64,000 nt of DNA from Peptoniphilaceae bacterium AM52-5BH (GCA_027669155.1 JAQEDR010000002.1:61001-125000), one strand, 5' to 3'. Numbered from the stretch's first letter, positions 16,877-26,576 are shown. Notes: generated from the letters alone by a model not told the origin. Numbers and translations: made by a program.

Positions 16877-18169
16877 ATGTTTAACTATATATTAAAAAGA
16901 TTTAAGAAAATTGTTATTAGGATAATATCTTTGATGTTCTTTCTGGTATTTATATTTATGACATTTCTTTATTTCAACTACAAATTAAGAGATGAATATC
17001 CTAATCCAAATGATATTTACGCTTTTGTAGAAGAAAATAAAACTGATACTTACTTGAATAGAAAAAATAAAGAATTTTTGAAAGAAAATAATATTTGGTC
17101 AATAAGGCTTGATAAAAATGGGCATATCATAGAAAGTTTAGATAAACCGAGAGAAGTCAAGGATAAGTTTGAGCTTACTGATGTTGCAAGATTTACCAGA
17201 TACTACTTAGCAGATTATCCTGTTTTTACCTATATTACAGGAGATAGCTTAATTCTTTTTGCCTATCCCAAAAATTCTTTGGATAAACTACCCGCTAATT
17301 ATTATAATTATAAGAATTTGATCTTTAATGTTGAAATGCTTTTGGTATTTGTAATCCTATTCCTGCTGTTTGTATATATATTTTATAGGATAGATATTAA
17401 AAACATCTTAAAAAATATCTTTCCTCTCCAGCAAGCAATGGATGATATATATGAAGAGGACTACGACAAGCTGGATGAGGATGGAGAACTCAAAGATTTG
17501 GCGATTTCAATAAATCAAGCAAATGAGAAATTCATTAATCTAAAGAAATCCCAAGCTAAGTGGATACGAGGCCTAAGTCATGATGTAAGGACTCCGCTTG
17601 CTAAAATTTCATGGGAAATAAGTAAGGAAAAAAAGGCTGATATAGATATTAAAAATATCCAAGACCAAGTAGTTAAAATTTCAAATATACTTGAAGGATT
17701 AAATCTCACCATGTCCCTAACTAATATGGACAAGGATAGTTTTAGTGAACAAAGCCCCCTAAAAGAGATTCGTAAAGTCATAGTAGATAAATTAAATGAT
17801 AATCCAGATAGAGAGATTATTTTTGAAAACAAACTGGTAAATAGAGATTTAAAAATCAAAATGGATCCGAACTTATTTTATAGGATGTTAGAAAATATTA
17901 TAAAAAACTCCCTCCAATATACAAAAGGCAAAATTCTTCTTACAATTTCAAATTCAGTAAACAAATTAAATATTGAAATTATAGATGAGGGTGATGGTAT
18001 ATCTGGTGAAATCATAGAAAAAATAAATAAGGAAGATTTGACGAATGTTACTAAACATGGTCTAGGGATTCTTATATCCAAACAAATAGCTGAGCTACAT
18101 GGAGGAAATTTTGATATAAAAAATGAAAATCCTGGACTTAAAGTAACATTTACATTTGAATATATGTGA
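16877..18169 (+). CDS. Sensor histidine kinase
   Basis: A 430-residue membrane kinase. Transmembrane helices at about 12-34 and 149-170 flank an extracellular sensor of about 115 residues. The H-box GLSHDVRTPLAKI has phospho-accepting H235. The N-box is MLENIIKNSLQYT, and the G-boxes are IIDEGDGI and KHGLGILISKQI. It starts two bases after the regulator gene. The sensor is large, unlike the short loops of BceS-type kinases, so it may sense its ligand directly. Confidence 0.9.
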   Translation: MFNYILKRFKKIVIRIISLMFFLVFIFMTFLYFNYKLRDEYPNPNDIYAFVEENKTDTYLNRKNKEFLKENNIWSIRLDKNGHIIESLDKPREVKDKFELTDVARFTRYYLADYPVFTYITGDSLILFAYPKNSLDKLPANYYNYKNLIFNVEMLLVFVILFLLFVYIFYRIDIKNILKNIFPLQQAMDDIYEEDYDKLDEDGELKDLAISINQANEKFINLKKSQAKWIRGLSHDVRTPLAKISWEISKEKKADIDIKNIQDQVVKISNILEGLNLTMSLTNMDKDSFSEQSPLKEIRKVIVDKLNDNPDREIIFENKLVNRDLKIKMDPNLFYRMLENIIKNSLQYTKGKILLTISNSVNKLNIEIIDEGDGISGEIIEKINKEDLTNVTKHGLGILISKQIAELHGGNFDIKNENPGLKVTFTFEYM

Positions 18170-18303
18170 TGTATGGCTGAAGATAGAAAGTTTAATCTAT
18201 AGATTCTATATAAGGAGCTTAATTTAAATAATGACAGTTGAAAAAGTTCTTGAATTCCAGAATCTATGATAAAATTATAGATAATACTTATTTAGGAGCT
18301 TAT

Positions 18304-19692
18304 ATGAAGAATGATCGCAGGGAATTGATTTTGCACGGTAGTATTTACAAGGCTATCTTTGTGATTTCTATACCTATAATTTTAAACTTTTTCATCCAGC
18401 AACTTTATTCACTGGCGGATGCTTTTTGGCTTGGTAAGCTTGGGACGGCGGAGTTTGCTTCTACTTCCTTTACTTGGCCAGTTATTTTTTTATTTAACTC
18501 GATAGGAATGGGACTTTCTATTGCAGCGACTTCTCTTGTTTCCCAGCTTTTGGGAAGAGATGATGTGAAAAATGCACAGAAGTATACTGATACTCTTATA
18601 AATATTTCTCTAATATTTTCTATAGTATTTATGATCTTAGGTTATTTTACGGCGGAAGGGATTATAAATTTGATGGGAGCTAATGGAGAACTTCACGATT
18701 TTTCTGTGATTTATCTTAAGTATTCCTATTTTGGAATTCCCTTTATATTCTTGTATTTTATCTATTCGGCGGTCTTTTCTGCCCAAGGGAAAAATACTGT
18801 ACCTACTGTGATTAGTACAACCTGTGTAATATTAAATATGATTCTAAACCCTTTCTTCATCTTTGATGAGATTCCTCTTATAGGACTTAGGGGTCTTGGT
18901 ATGGGAGTTAAGGGTGCGGCTGTGGCGACTGTCCTAACTCAGGCTTTGATGTGCTTCTTAGGTTTTATTCATTTAAGAATCAACAAGGATTATATCAAGC
19001 TTAATTATAGGTCCTTATTTTTTATTAGATGGGAGAAGGATATTCTAAGGAGGATTTTCAGAATTGCAACACCTTCTGTTGTTGGTCAGATGGGAACGGC
19101 GATTGGTTTTATAATTTTAAATGCCTTTATCCAGTCCTACGGCACTGAAACTGTAGCAGCTTACGGAATGGTAAATAGAATTACCGGTCTTTTGAATATT
19201 CCACCAAGCGGGATTGGATCAGCTATCACTGGCATTATTGGTCAAAATATTGGAAGTAGAAATATCGAAAGGGTAAAGGAAACTTTTAGGAAGGCTTCTT
19301 TTATAGTAATAGTGATGTCTATAGTAATAGCTATAGTAAGCTTTATCTATAGGTATGAAATCCTTACGTTTTTTATAGATGCACCTAGGGATTCAGAACT
19401 TATGATTCAAGCCAATTCCTATATGTTTTATACCTTGATTACCCTTGTTATGCTTAATATGTTTTTTATCTACCAAGGTCTCTTCCAGGGATCAGGAAAC
19501 AGCAAGTATTCTATGTTTGTTGACTTATTAAGACTTTGGGGAATAAGAATTCCCCTACTATTTTTCTTTAAATACTTTACGGACTATAAGGCTACTGGAA
19601 TTTGGCTTTCTATGGCCATTTCAAATGTTTTAGTTACTTTTATCGCCCACTTCATCTACGCTAAGGGTGATTGGAAGGGCGGTTCTTTCTAG
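18304..19692 (+). CDS. MATE-family multidrug efflux transporter
   Basis: 462 residues, 12 predicted helices in two similar halves; the family exports drugs or metabolites with Na+ or H+. The first half begins ISIPIILNFFIQQLYSLADA and the second repeats a VVGQMGTAIGF motif. The start is ATG 18304, preceded by TAGGAGC. An upstream in-frame TTG at 18238 lacks a ribosome site. A separate 12-codon frame at 18231, with its own TAAGGAG, could be a leader peptide. The substrate is not deducible. Confidence 0.88.
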   Translation: MKNDRRELILHGSIYKAIFVISIPIILNFFIQQLYSLADAFWLGKLGTAEFASTSFTWPVIFLFNSIGMGLSIAATSLVSQLLGRDDVKNAQKYTDTLINISLIFSIVFMILGYFTAEGIINLMGANGELHDFSVIYLKYSYFGIPFIFLYFIYSAVFSAQGKNTVPTVISTTCVILNMILNPFFIFDEIPLIGLRGLGMGVKGAAVATVLTQALMCFLGFIHLRINKDYIKLNYRSLFFIRWEKDILRRIFRIATPSVVGQMGTAIGFIILNAFIQSYGTETVAAYGMVNRITGLLNIPPSGIGSAITGIIGQNIGSRNIERVKETFRKASFIVIVMSIVIAIVSFIYRYEILTFFIDAPRDSELMIQANSYMFYTLITLVMLNMFFIYQGLFQGSGNSKYSMFVDLLRLWGIRIPLLFFFKYFTDYKATGIWLSMAISNVLVTFIAHFIYAKGDWKGGSF

Positions 19693-19716
19693 CTTTATGA
19701 AAGAAAAAAATTGCTC

Positions 19717-19746
19717 TTGCAAATGTTAACATCAATAGGTTATAAT
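19717..19746 (+). promoter_or_regulatory. Promoter of pyrH
   Basis: TTGCAA (19717-19722), 18 bases, TATAAT (19741-19746). It would start RNA near 19753, inside the upstream ATG, which excludes that ATG as the start codon. Confidence 0.7.
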
Positions 19747-19768
19747 TAATATGAGTAGGAGGAAAATT

Positions 19769-20485
19769 TTGCAAGATTATAAAAGAGTTATTCTTAAGTT
19801 AAGTGGTGAAGCTTTGGCTGGTGATAAGGGTTTTGGCTTCGACGATGATATTATTATAAACATATGTGAAAATATTAAGGCTGTTTCTAATCTAGGAGTT
19901 CAAGTCGCTATAGTTGTAGGCGGTGGCAACTTCTGGAGAGGAAGGTCAGGTAAGGAAATCGACAGGGCCAGCTCTGATACAATTGGTATGCTAGGAACTG
20001 TGATGAATGGTTTGAGGGTTCAAGGAACATTAGAAGAGATGGGCCTTGAAACTAGACTTATGACTGCAATCGATATGAAAGAAGTAGCTGAGCCTTATAT
20101 CAGAAGAAGAGCAGTAAGGCATCTTGAAAAGGGAAGGATTGTAATCTTTTCTGCAGGTACTGGTCTTCCATATTTCTCAACAGATACAACGGCAAGCCTT
20201 AGAGCTTTAGAGATAAATGCAGATGTGATTCTTCTTGGTAAGACTGGTACTGATGGAATCTATGACAAAGATCCTAATGTCTACCACGATGCAGTAAGGT
20301 TTGATAAGCTAACTTATAAGGAAATTCTTCATAAAGAATTAAAGATAATGGATACAACTGCTACATCATTGTGTATGGATAACGATATGCCTTTGTTTGT
20401 ATTTGGTATTGATGATCCAAGCAATTTAGTAAGAATATTTGAAGAAGAAAGTCCAATAGGGACTATAGTAAAGGAGAGTTTTTAA
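19769..20485 (+). CDS. pyrH: UMP kinase
   Basis: It phosphorylates UMP to UDP in pyrimidine nucleotide synthesis. Amino-acid kinase fold: [11 protein letters not shown] near the start, [11 protein letters not shown], and the [12 protein letters not shown] substrate loop. The start is TTG 19769, six bases after a perfect AGGAGG. The in-frame ATG at 19751 overlaps that site and lies at the predicted transcription start. This gives 238 residues, the family norm. It is followed directly by frr, as in most bacteria. Confidence 0.93.
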   Translation: MQDYKRVILKLSGEALAGDKGFGFDDDIIINICENIKAVSNLGVQVAIVVGGGNFWRGRSGKEIDRASSDTIGMLGTVMNGLRVQGTLEEMGLETRLMTAIDMKEVAEPYIRRRAVRHLEKGRIVIFSAGTGLPYFSTDTTASLRALEINADVILLGKTGTDGIYDKDPNVYHDAVRFDKLTYKEILHKELKIMDTTATSLCMDNDMPLFVFGIDDPSNLVRIFEEESPIGTIVKESF

Positions 20486-21045
20486 TGATTTATGAACAAA
20501 TAAAAAAACAAGCAAAAGATGATATGGCTAAGGCACTTGATTCTTTCGATAAGAGAATTGCAACAATCAAGGCTGGTAGGGCGACTGAGGCAATCTTAGA
20601 TGGTATTACTTTCTCATATTATGGAACAGAAACACCAATCAACCAAGCTGCAACAGTTTCAATTCCAGAGGCAAGACTACTTATGATAAAGCCATGGGAT
20701 AAGACAAATATTGGACCAATTGAGAAGGCTATTCTTAAATCTAATATTGGTATAACTCCTCAAAATGACGGTGAAGTTATCAGACTTCCTTTCCCACAAT
20801 TGACTGAGGAAAGAAGAAAAGAATATACCAAAGAAGTAGACACTTATGCAGAAGATGCCAAGATTGTCATTAGAAATAAGAGAAGAGAAGCTATGGATGA
20901 AGTTAAGAAGAGTGAGAAGTCAGGAGACATCACAGAAGATGATAGATATACTCTTGAAGATGAAATCCAAAAGATTACTGACAAGATGATTGAGGACGTT
21001 GAAGCTCTAGCTGCTAAGAAGAACAAAGAGTTGATGTCAGTATAA
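20485..21045 (+). CDS. frr: Ribosome recycling factor
   Basis: It splits post-termination ribosomes with EF-G. 186 residues, with the family signature TIKAGRATEAILDGI, the SIPEARLLMIKPWD block and a long three-helix bundle. The ATG overlaps the pyrH stop. Confidence 0.96.
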   Translation: MIYEQIKKQAKDDMAKALDSFDKRIATIKAGRATEAILDGITFSYYGTETPINQAATVSIPEARLLMIKPWDKTNIGPIEKAILKSNIGITPQNDGEVIRLPFPQLTEERRKEYTKEVDTYAEDAKIVIRNKRREAMDEVKKSEKSGDITEDDRYTLEDEIQKITDKMIEDVEALAAKKNKELMSV

Positions 21046-21085
21046 TAAATTGAATAAGATTAATTTAAAAAGTTTAGGAGAAATT

Positions 21086-22144
21086 TTGAATAAGGATATT
21101 GGCCCTGGTAGGATACCTGCTAGGACAGTATCCTTATTTCTTAATGAACTTTCACTGCTTTTAAGCTCAGGAATAAGTCTAGATGAGAGTCTTTCTATTA
21201 TCAAAGATCAAAATATGGACAAAAGACTCACCAAGGCTCTTTCAAATATACTTGTAAATTTAAATAGAGGCTTGAGTGCCTATGATTCCTTCAAGAGCGA
21301 AAGTAGATACTTTAATCCTATGCTAATAGCCTTTATAAAGTCGGGAGATGAGGGTGGAAATATGGCGGAGATTCTTGGAGAATTCTCTGATTATTTGTCA
21401 AATGATAGCAAGAACAAATCTCAGATTAGACAAGCCTTTATCTATCCAATAATTCTTTTGATAGTGACAATCACAGTGGTGGCTCTTATTGTTACATTAG
21501 TCATGCCTACTTTTACAGAAAGCTTTGCTTCTTATGAAATGGAACTACCCTTATCGACAAGAATGTTTTTGGCTATAAGTGCTTTCTTTTCTGAGTACGG
21601 CTTTGTAGTTTTCTTATTGATTTTGACCTTGGTTCTTATTTATATCTATCTATATAACAGTAAAAAATATAGGCTTAAGGTCGATACATATAGTTTCAAA
21701 TTACTCCCATTTAAAAGATTCAGGAAGCTTGCCATGGATTATCAGATTAGTTCGCTCTTGTATATTTTACGCAGTGGGGATATTGATATAATTAGCTCGA
21801 TAGGAATAATTAGAGAATCTTTTGCCAATACTTACATCAAAAAGAAATTTATCCTAATACAAAAAGACCTCCTAGACGGTTTAAGCTTATCCTATGCCTT
21901 TAAGAGGGCTGGGATTTTTTCAAATCTTCTAGTTTCTATGATAGAAGTAGGAGAAGATAGTGGATATTTAGTTGAAGCTCTCGAGAAAACTTCGGAATAT
22001 TTTGCAAATGAATATATATATAGGCTAAAGAAAATATCTACCATGGCAGAACCTGTTTTAATCTTGATTATGGCTCTTATCGTGGGCTTCGTTGTATTTT
22101 CTGTTACAATACCGATGTTTGATTCGGTTAATTACTTATACTAA
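21086..22144 (+). CDS. Type II secretion/type IV pilus inner-membrane platform protein (PilC/ComGB)
   Basis: 352 residues, with two tandem T2SSF domains (about 15-135 and 210-335) and three membrane segments (near 120, 165 and 330). It anchors the pilus assembly motor. TTG 21086 is chosen because AGGAG lies five bases upstream; the earlier in-frame TTG at 21050 has no ribosome site. It heads a seven-gene pseudopilus cluster. The partner ATPase (PilB/ComGA), normally directly upstream, is absent here; frr stands in that place. Confidence 0.85.
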   Translation: MNKDIGPGRIPARTVSLFLNELSLLLSSGISLDESLSIIKDQNMDKRLTKALSNILVNLNRGLSAYDSFKSESRYFNPMLIAFIKSGDEGGNMAEILGEFSDYLSNDSKNKSQIRQAFIYPIILLIVTITVVALIVTLVMPTFTESFASYEMELPLSTRMFLAISAFFSEYGFVVFLLILTLVLIYIYLYNSKKYRLKVDTYSFKLLPFKRFRKLAMDYQISSLLYILRSGDIDIISSIGIIRESFANTYIKKKFILIQKDLLDGLSLSYAFKRAGIFSNLLVSMIEVGEDSGYLVEALEKTSEYFANEYIYRLKKISTMAEPVLILIMALIVGFVVFSVTIPMFDSVNYLY

Positions 22145-22153
22145 GGAGAAATT

Positions 22154-22510
22154 ATGAAAAGGAAAAAAGGTTTTACTTTAATTGAGCTTGTCATAGTCGT
22201 AGCAATTATTACAATACTTGCAGCGATAGCAATTCCTAAATATAAGAACTCTAAGCAAAAAGCAGCCATAGCAGCCCACAACGCCAATGTAGAAATGCTT
22301 ATGACAGCTGGCACTATGGCAAGCTCTGATGGAGTAAGTGGTAAGACTTGGACAAGCCAAAGTGATGCGAACGATTATGTACAAAAATGGCCAGAAATAC
22401 CAAAGGGAATTGGTCTTGATGACAAAAGCTATGAAGTTACAATTGATGCGAATGGCCATGTAAGTGTAAGTCCAGGACAAATAAAGGAAAATCCAACTAG
22501 TAATAATTAA
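22154..22510 (+). CDS. Major prepilin-like protein (ComGC/PilA type)
   Basis: A 118-residue prepilin. A short basic leader (MKRKKG) precedes the methylation/cleavage motif [17 protein letters not shown], then a hydrophobic helix and a globular domain. Cleavage is expected between Gly6 and Phe7 by the peptidase encoded next. No cysteines are seen. A strong AAGGAGAAATT precedes it. Confidence 0.88.
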   Translation: MKRKKGFTLIELVIVVAIITILAAIAIPKYKNSKQKAAIAAHNANVEMLMTAGTMASSDGVSGKTWTSQSDANDYVQKWPEIPKGIGLDDKSYEVTIDANGHVSVSPGQIKENPTSNN

Positions 22511-22515
22511 GTAAA

Positions 22516-23226
22516 ATGATATATATATTTCTATTTATAATAGGCTCAATATTTGGATCATTTGCAAATCTTGTAGTCCGCAGGAGATTAAGGGAAGAAA
22601 GTATAGTTTATCCCAGAAGTCATTGTGAGTCTTGTGGGAAGGGTCTCAGCCCTTTTGAGCTTATTCCAGTGATTTCTTATCTTTATCAGAAGGGAAAATG
22701 TAGGTCTTGTGGGGCTAGGATTTCTCCTGATAACTTATTTATGGAAATTGCGGGAGGAATTTTACTAATCATAAGCTCATCTTATGGCCTTAATCTTAGG
22801 ACTTGTATGATTTTCGCTTCCTTAATTCTAGGTCTTATAATCTCTCTTATAGATCTTAAGACTATGGAAATTTATAGGAAAGATTTGATAATTCTCATTG
22901 TTCTTGGACTAGGCTATAGGTTTAATTTCTTTACTAGAGAGTTCTTTATAAATATATTAATATTTTCTATAATATATTACTTAATATATAGGATTTCTGG
23001 AAGAAATATCGGAGATGGGGATTATTATTTCTATTTAGGACTAGGACTTTTTCTAGAGGATAGTTTATTTATTGTTTTTGTCTTATTTTCCGTTTGGATT
23101 GGAGGATTCGTTGGACTTTTGATCCTCCTTAAGGATAGGAAAAGCGGAAGGCACATGCCTTTTGCAATATTTATCTATCTTTCTTACATAATAGTATTGA
23201 TGATATACAAGGGAGCAGTCTTATGA
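22516..23226 (+). CDS. Prepilin peptidase (PilD/ComC)
   Basis: A membrane aspartyl protease that cleaves and methylates prepilins. 236 residues. The N-terminal cytoplasmic domain has two zinc CxxC pairs (CESCGKG, CRSCGAR). The catalytic aspartates lie in SLIDLKTMEIY and in the GxGD-type NIGDGDYYFYLG. About seven membrane helices. It lies inside the pseudopilin cluster it serves and overlaps the next gene by 4 bases. Confidence 0.92.
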   Translation: MIYIFLFIIGSIFGSFANLVVRRRLREESIVYPRSHCESCGKGLSPFELIPVISYLYQKGKCRSCGARISPDNLFMEIAGGILLIISSSYGLNLRTCMIFASLILGLIISLIDLKTMEIYRKDLIILIVLGLGYRFNFFTREFFINILIFSIIYYLIYRISGRNIGDGDYYFYLGLGLFLEDSLFIVFVLFSVWIGGFVGLLILLKDRKSGRHMPFAIFIYLSYIIVLMIYKGAVL

Positions 23227-23672
23227 GAAAAAAGGGATTTACTTTAATTGAACTTATAGTTGTCATAGGCCTTGTCTCTCTTATTTCTTTAGTAGGTATG
23301 GTTAGATTTGATTTTTTAGGAAAGATTAGGGCCAAAAACGAACTAAATATCCTAATCAATGACATGTATTATGCCAAGGAGAAGGCCCTAATTAGTGGGA
23401 GAAAATGTACAGTTTATTTCCGAGAAGATAAATATATGTTGAGATTTTCTAAAGTTTCTGTTATGGAGGATATGGAAGATATTGATAGGGACCTAGAGTA
23501 TCTAAAATTGTCAAAAAATATAGATCCTGTTGTTTTTAATGGAACTGGGTCTGTATCTGGAGCAAAAACAGTTGTCTTTTCTTATCCGCATCTTGTGGGA
23601 GATGAAGGTAGTATAAAGCTTATTATTGGAGTTGCAGGAGGGTCAATTAGAATTGAAGAAAATAAAAACTAA
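23223..23672 (+). CDS. Minor pseudopilin (GspH/ComGD-like)
   Basis: 149 residues, starting [17 protein letters not shown]: a class III leader and pilin helix. The middle FLGKIRAKNELNILINDMYYAKEKALISGRK resembles the GspH/FimT fold. The next gene starts within its 3' end. Confidence 0.8.
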   Translation: MRKKGFTLIELIVVIGLVSLISLVGMVRFDFLGKIRAKNELNILINDMYYAKEKALISGRKCTVYFREDKYMLRFSKVSVMEDMEDIDRDLEYLKLSKNIDPVVFNGTGSVSGAKTVVFSYPHLVGDEGSIKLIIGVAGGSIRIEENKN

Positions 23673-23964
23673 GGGCTTTACCCTAATCGAATGCATAATC
23701 GCCCTGGGATTTATGGCAATCCTTACGCTCATCCTTCTTCCAAGCCTAAATAATATAAGTAGGATTAACCAGGAATCAGAGGATAAAATAAAGATGATTT
23801 ACGCCCTTGAAGATGCTATTGAGAAAAACAAGAATCAGCCCATTGGAGAATATTCTTACGATATAGATGGATTTGAGCTTGAGGTCATTATAGAAGAATA
23901 CTCACTAGGCCTTAAGAAGATCTCTGCAAGCTGTGAGGGCCAAAGCCTAGTTTTGGTAAGATAA
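23653..23964 (+). CDS. Minor pseudopilin (ComGE-like)
   Basis: 103 residues from TTG 23653, which is ten bases after GGAGGG; the earlier in-frame start at 23626 has no such site. The leader KKIKTKGFTLIECIIALGF has the prepilin cleavage motif, followed by one hydrophobic helix and a small soluble domain. It overlaps the preceding gene by 20 bases. Confidence 0.72.
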   Translation: MKKIKTKGFTLIECIIALGFMAILTLILLPSLNNISRINQESEDKIKMIYALEDAIEKNKNQPIGEYSYDIDGFELEVIIEEYSLGLKKISASCEGQSLVLVR

Positions 23965-23965
23965 G

Positions 23966-24460
23966 ATGAAAAAAGGATTTACTCTAATAGAGCTTATAGT
24001 AAGCATTGCCATAGCTAGCCTTCTCATAGGAGTCTTATCTATGGTTTTTTCTTTAAATGTGGGATTTCTAAACAAAGAATATTTAGAAGAAAAAGATTAC
24101 AAGAACGCAAACCATGCTGCTTTGTATATTGAAGATAAGATTAGAAGAGCGCAAAAAATAGTAAAGACTGATGGAGACAATTGCAATTTTATCCTTTATA
24201 TAAGTGATTATGAACAAGTACGTGATAAGTTTGTAGAATCTGCCTATAGATTTCGTCTTGAGAATGGAAATGTCCTTTATGCTTATATATACAACACAGA
24301 GGAATTCTCGGAAAGAGAGGGTAAGGTTAGGATTTGTGAGATAGATAGCCTTTATCTTTATTATAATGACGAAGATGAGGATAACAAATATATAGAAATG
24401 AAGATAGATTCTTCGACTACTTCTATTGAAACGTTTATAAACTTAGGAAGACGCTTATGA
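23966..24460 (+). CDS. Minor pseudopilin (ComGF/PilW-like)
   Basis: 164 residues starting [20 protein letters not shown], a clear prepilin leader. The soluble part has the IEDKIRRAQKIV helix typical of ComGF-like/PilW proteins. It begins two bases after the previous stop. Confidence 0.78.
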   Translation: MKKGFTLIELIVSIAIASLLIGVLSMVFSLNVGFLNKEYLEEKDYKNANHAALYIEDKIRRAQKIVKTDGDNCNFILYISDYEQVRDKFVESAYRFRLENGNVLYAYIYNTEEFSEREGKVRICEIDSLYLYYNDEDEDNKYIEMKIDSSTTSIETFINLGRRL

Positions 24461-25254
24461 GAAAGGGTTTTGTAACAATATATGTACTCCTAATCTTGCT
24501 ATTCCTTTCTATAAGCCTTGCTTTCGTAAGCAGACAAGTCCAAAGCAAGAATGACATATCCAAGGATCTTTTAACTAAAAAACAAGCTGTCTATGAGGCG
24601 GAAAGCCGAGTCAATATCTTTGTTAATGATTTCGAAAACGAAATAAAGGAATATATCCTAGAAGATTATAAAAGGATAATCGATGAGGGTTTAAGTGATG
24701 TAGACCATGCTAATGCCAAGGAGTTCTACATAGATTATAATAATCTCAATAAAAAGATAATGCTTATGAGAGTGATAGATTCTAATATTGCTCCTAGAAA
24801 AGATAGGGTCTATAGGGTATTTGAACATATTTATTATAAAAATGTAACAGCTGAAGCAAACATATATTTAAGGGCCCGTGAGAATATACTTTTATCTAGA
24901 GAAGAAATATTAAGATATGAAGATGTAGAAGATGAGCTCTCTAAATTCGAATTTAAAGAAGATAAAACGATTCGTAATGAAATACCCAACACTAGTAAAG
25001 AAAATCCATACAAGGGAGTTATAATATTGGATAGAGATACTACAATTGATAAGGACCTATATATAGAGGGTATTCTGATAGCTAAGAAAAGGATTGATAC
25101 AAAAGGAAAAAAGATAAGAGTAAAGGGGCTCGCAGCTATAGAGCAAAATAAGGGAAATATAGAATATGCGAAGGATTTCGGACCTATCATTGATAATATC
25201 CTTAACAAAAATGACCTCATAGAATTAGAAATCTTGGCAAGTCATAGCTTTTAG
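24457..25254 (+). CDS. Pilus-cluster membrane-anchored protein (PilX/ComGG-position)
   Basis: 265 residues. The N-terminus MRKGFVTIYVLLILLFLSISLAF gives one membrane helix after a short basic leader, but lacks the FTLIE motif and Glu5. The rest is soluble and charged. Genes in this position (PilX, ComGG) encode tip or scaffold pseudopilins; that role here is inference from place. It overlaps the preceding gene and ends the cluster. Confidence 0.6.
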   Translation: MRKGFVTIYVLLILLFLSISLAFVSRQVQSKNDISKDLLTKKQAVYEAESRVNIFVNDFENEIKEYILEDYKRIIDEGLSDVDHANAKEFYIDYNNLNKKIMLMRVIDSNIAPRKDRVYRVFEHIYYKNVTAEANIYLRARENILLSREEILRYEDVEDELSKFEFKEDKTIRNEIPNTSKENPYKGVIILDRDTTIDKDLYIEGILIAKKRIDTKGKKIRVKGLAAIEQNKGNIEYAKDFGPIIDNILNKNDLIELEILASHSF

Positions 25255-25256
25255 CC

Positions 25257-25283
25257 TTGCCTAAAAGTAATTTATGGTATAAT
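25257..25283 (+). promoter_or_regulatory. Promoter of ackA
   Basis: TTGCCT (25257-25262), 15 bases, and an extended TGG-TATAAT (25278-25283). Confidence 0.6.
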
Positions 25284-25319
25284 GGAAATAGAGAAAATTT
25301 GTAAAAAATTGGAGGAAAC

Positions 25320-26513
25320 ATGAAAATATTAGTAATAAACTGTGGTAGTTCATCACTTAAATATCAATTATTTGATATGGCAAACGAAGAAGTTATGGTT
25401 AAGGGTCTTGTAGAAAGAATCGGTATCGATGGATCAAGACTTATCCAAGAAAAAGGTGATGATAAATTTACAATCGAAGAAGATATGAAAGATCACACTG
25501 ATGCGGTTGGTCACGTATTTGATGCCCTAGTTGATAGTGAAAACGGAGTTATTAAAGATCTATCTGAAATCGATGCAGTAGGCCACAGATTCGTACACGG
25601 CGGAGAAAAAATTACAAAATCTTGTCTAATTGACAAAGAAGTAAGAGATGCAATCGAAGAATACAGCAAGTTCGCCCCACTTCACAATCCAGCTAACCTT
25701 ATGGGACTTGAAGCTTGTGAGAAATTACTAGAAGGTGTTCCAAATGTAGCAGTATTCGATACAGCCTTCCACCAAACAATGCCAGAAAAAACTTTCCTAT
25801 ATGGTATAGACTACAAATACTATGAAGAAGATTCTATTAGAAAATATGGTTTCCACGGAACAAGCCACAACTTTATTACTAACAAGACAGCAGAAATCCT
25901 TGGCAAAGATGTAAACGAATTAAATATCATTTCTTGCCACCTTGGAAATGGTTCATCAATCACAGCTGTCAAAGAAGGAAAAAGCTACGATACATCAATG
26001 GGACTAACCCCACTTGAAGGACTAATCATGGGTACAAGATCAGGTGATATCGATCCAACAGCTGTAACATATATAATGAAAGAAAAAAATCTTACTGCTG
26101 ATGAAATGGAAAATATCCTAAACAAAGAATCAGGAGTACTTGGAGTTAGTGGAGTAAGCTCAGACTTTAGAGACCTAGAAGCTGCTGCCAAAGAAGGAAA
26201 CAAGAGAGCTCAATACGCCCTAGACATGTTTGTAACAAGAGCTAAAAGATATATAGCAGGTTACATGGCAGAAATCGGAAGTGTTGATGCTATAGTATTT
26301 ACAGGCGGAATCGGTGAAAACTCAATCGATATGAGAAAAGACATCATGGAAGGATTCGAGCAATTTGGAATCAAGATCGATGATGAAAAGAACAACGTTC
26401 GTGGTGGAGCTCATGAAGTATCTACAGATGATTCAACAGTTAAGGTAATGGTTGTTGCAACAAACGAAGAGTTGATGATTGCAAGAGATACAAAATCTAT
26501 CGTAGAAGCTTGA
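25320..26513 (+). CDS. ackA: Acetate kinase
   Basis: It interconverts acetyl phosphate and ADP with acetate and ATP, the energy-yielding end of fermentation. 397 residues. ASKHA motifs: VINCGSSSLKYQLF at the start, the FHQTMP and KYGFHGTSH blocks, HLGNGSSI and the adenosine site FTGGIGENS. A phosphotransacetylase gene is not in the window. TTGGAGGAAAC precedes the ATG. Confidence 0.97.
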   Translation: MKILVINCGSSSLKYQLFDMANEEVMVKGLVERIGIDGSRLIQEKGDDKFTIEEDMKDHTDAVGHVFDALVDSENGVIKDLSEIDAVGHRFVHGGEKITKSCLIDKEVRDAIEEYSKFAPLHNPANLMGLEACEKLLEGVPNVAVFDTAFHQTMPEKTFLYGIDYKYYEEDSIRKYGFHGTSHNFITNKTAEILGKDVNELNIISCHLGNGSSITAVKEGKSYDTSMGLTPLEGLIMGTRSGDIDPTAVTYIMKEKNLTADEMENILNKESGVLGVSGVSSDFRDLEAAAKEGNKRAQYALDMFVTRAKRYIAGYMAEIGSVDAIVFTGGIGENSIDMRKDIMEGFEQFGIKIDDEKNNVRGGAHEVSTDDSTVKVMVVATNEELMIARDTKSIVEA

Positions 26514-26538
26514 CAAAGAACTCTTATCATTATATAAT
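26510..26538 (+). promoter_or_regulatory. Consensus promoter of rpmF
   Basis: TTGACA (26510-26515), exactly 17 bases, TATAAT (26533-26538). The -35 overlaps the ackA stop codon, so rpmF has its own strong promoter. Confidence 0.88.
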
Positions 26539-26576
26539 ATAAAAGATTGCTAAACTGATAAGAGGAGGTGTCAAAG

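Noticed and set aside
18238-18303. N-terminal extension of the MATE protein from TTG 18238
   Set aside because: There is no ribosome site; a good one lies before ATG 18304, and the extra residues are not part of the family.
22178-22480. 100-residue minus-strand frame over the pilin gene
   Set aside because: A shadow frame; the plus strand has a clear prepilin with leader motif and ribosome site.
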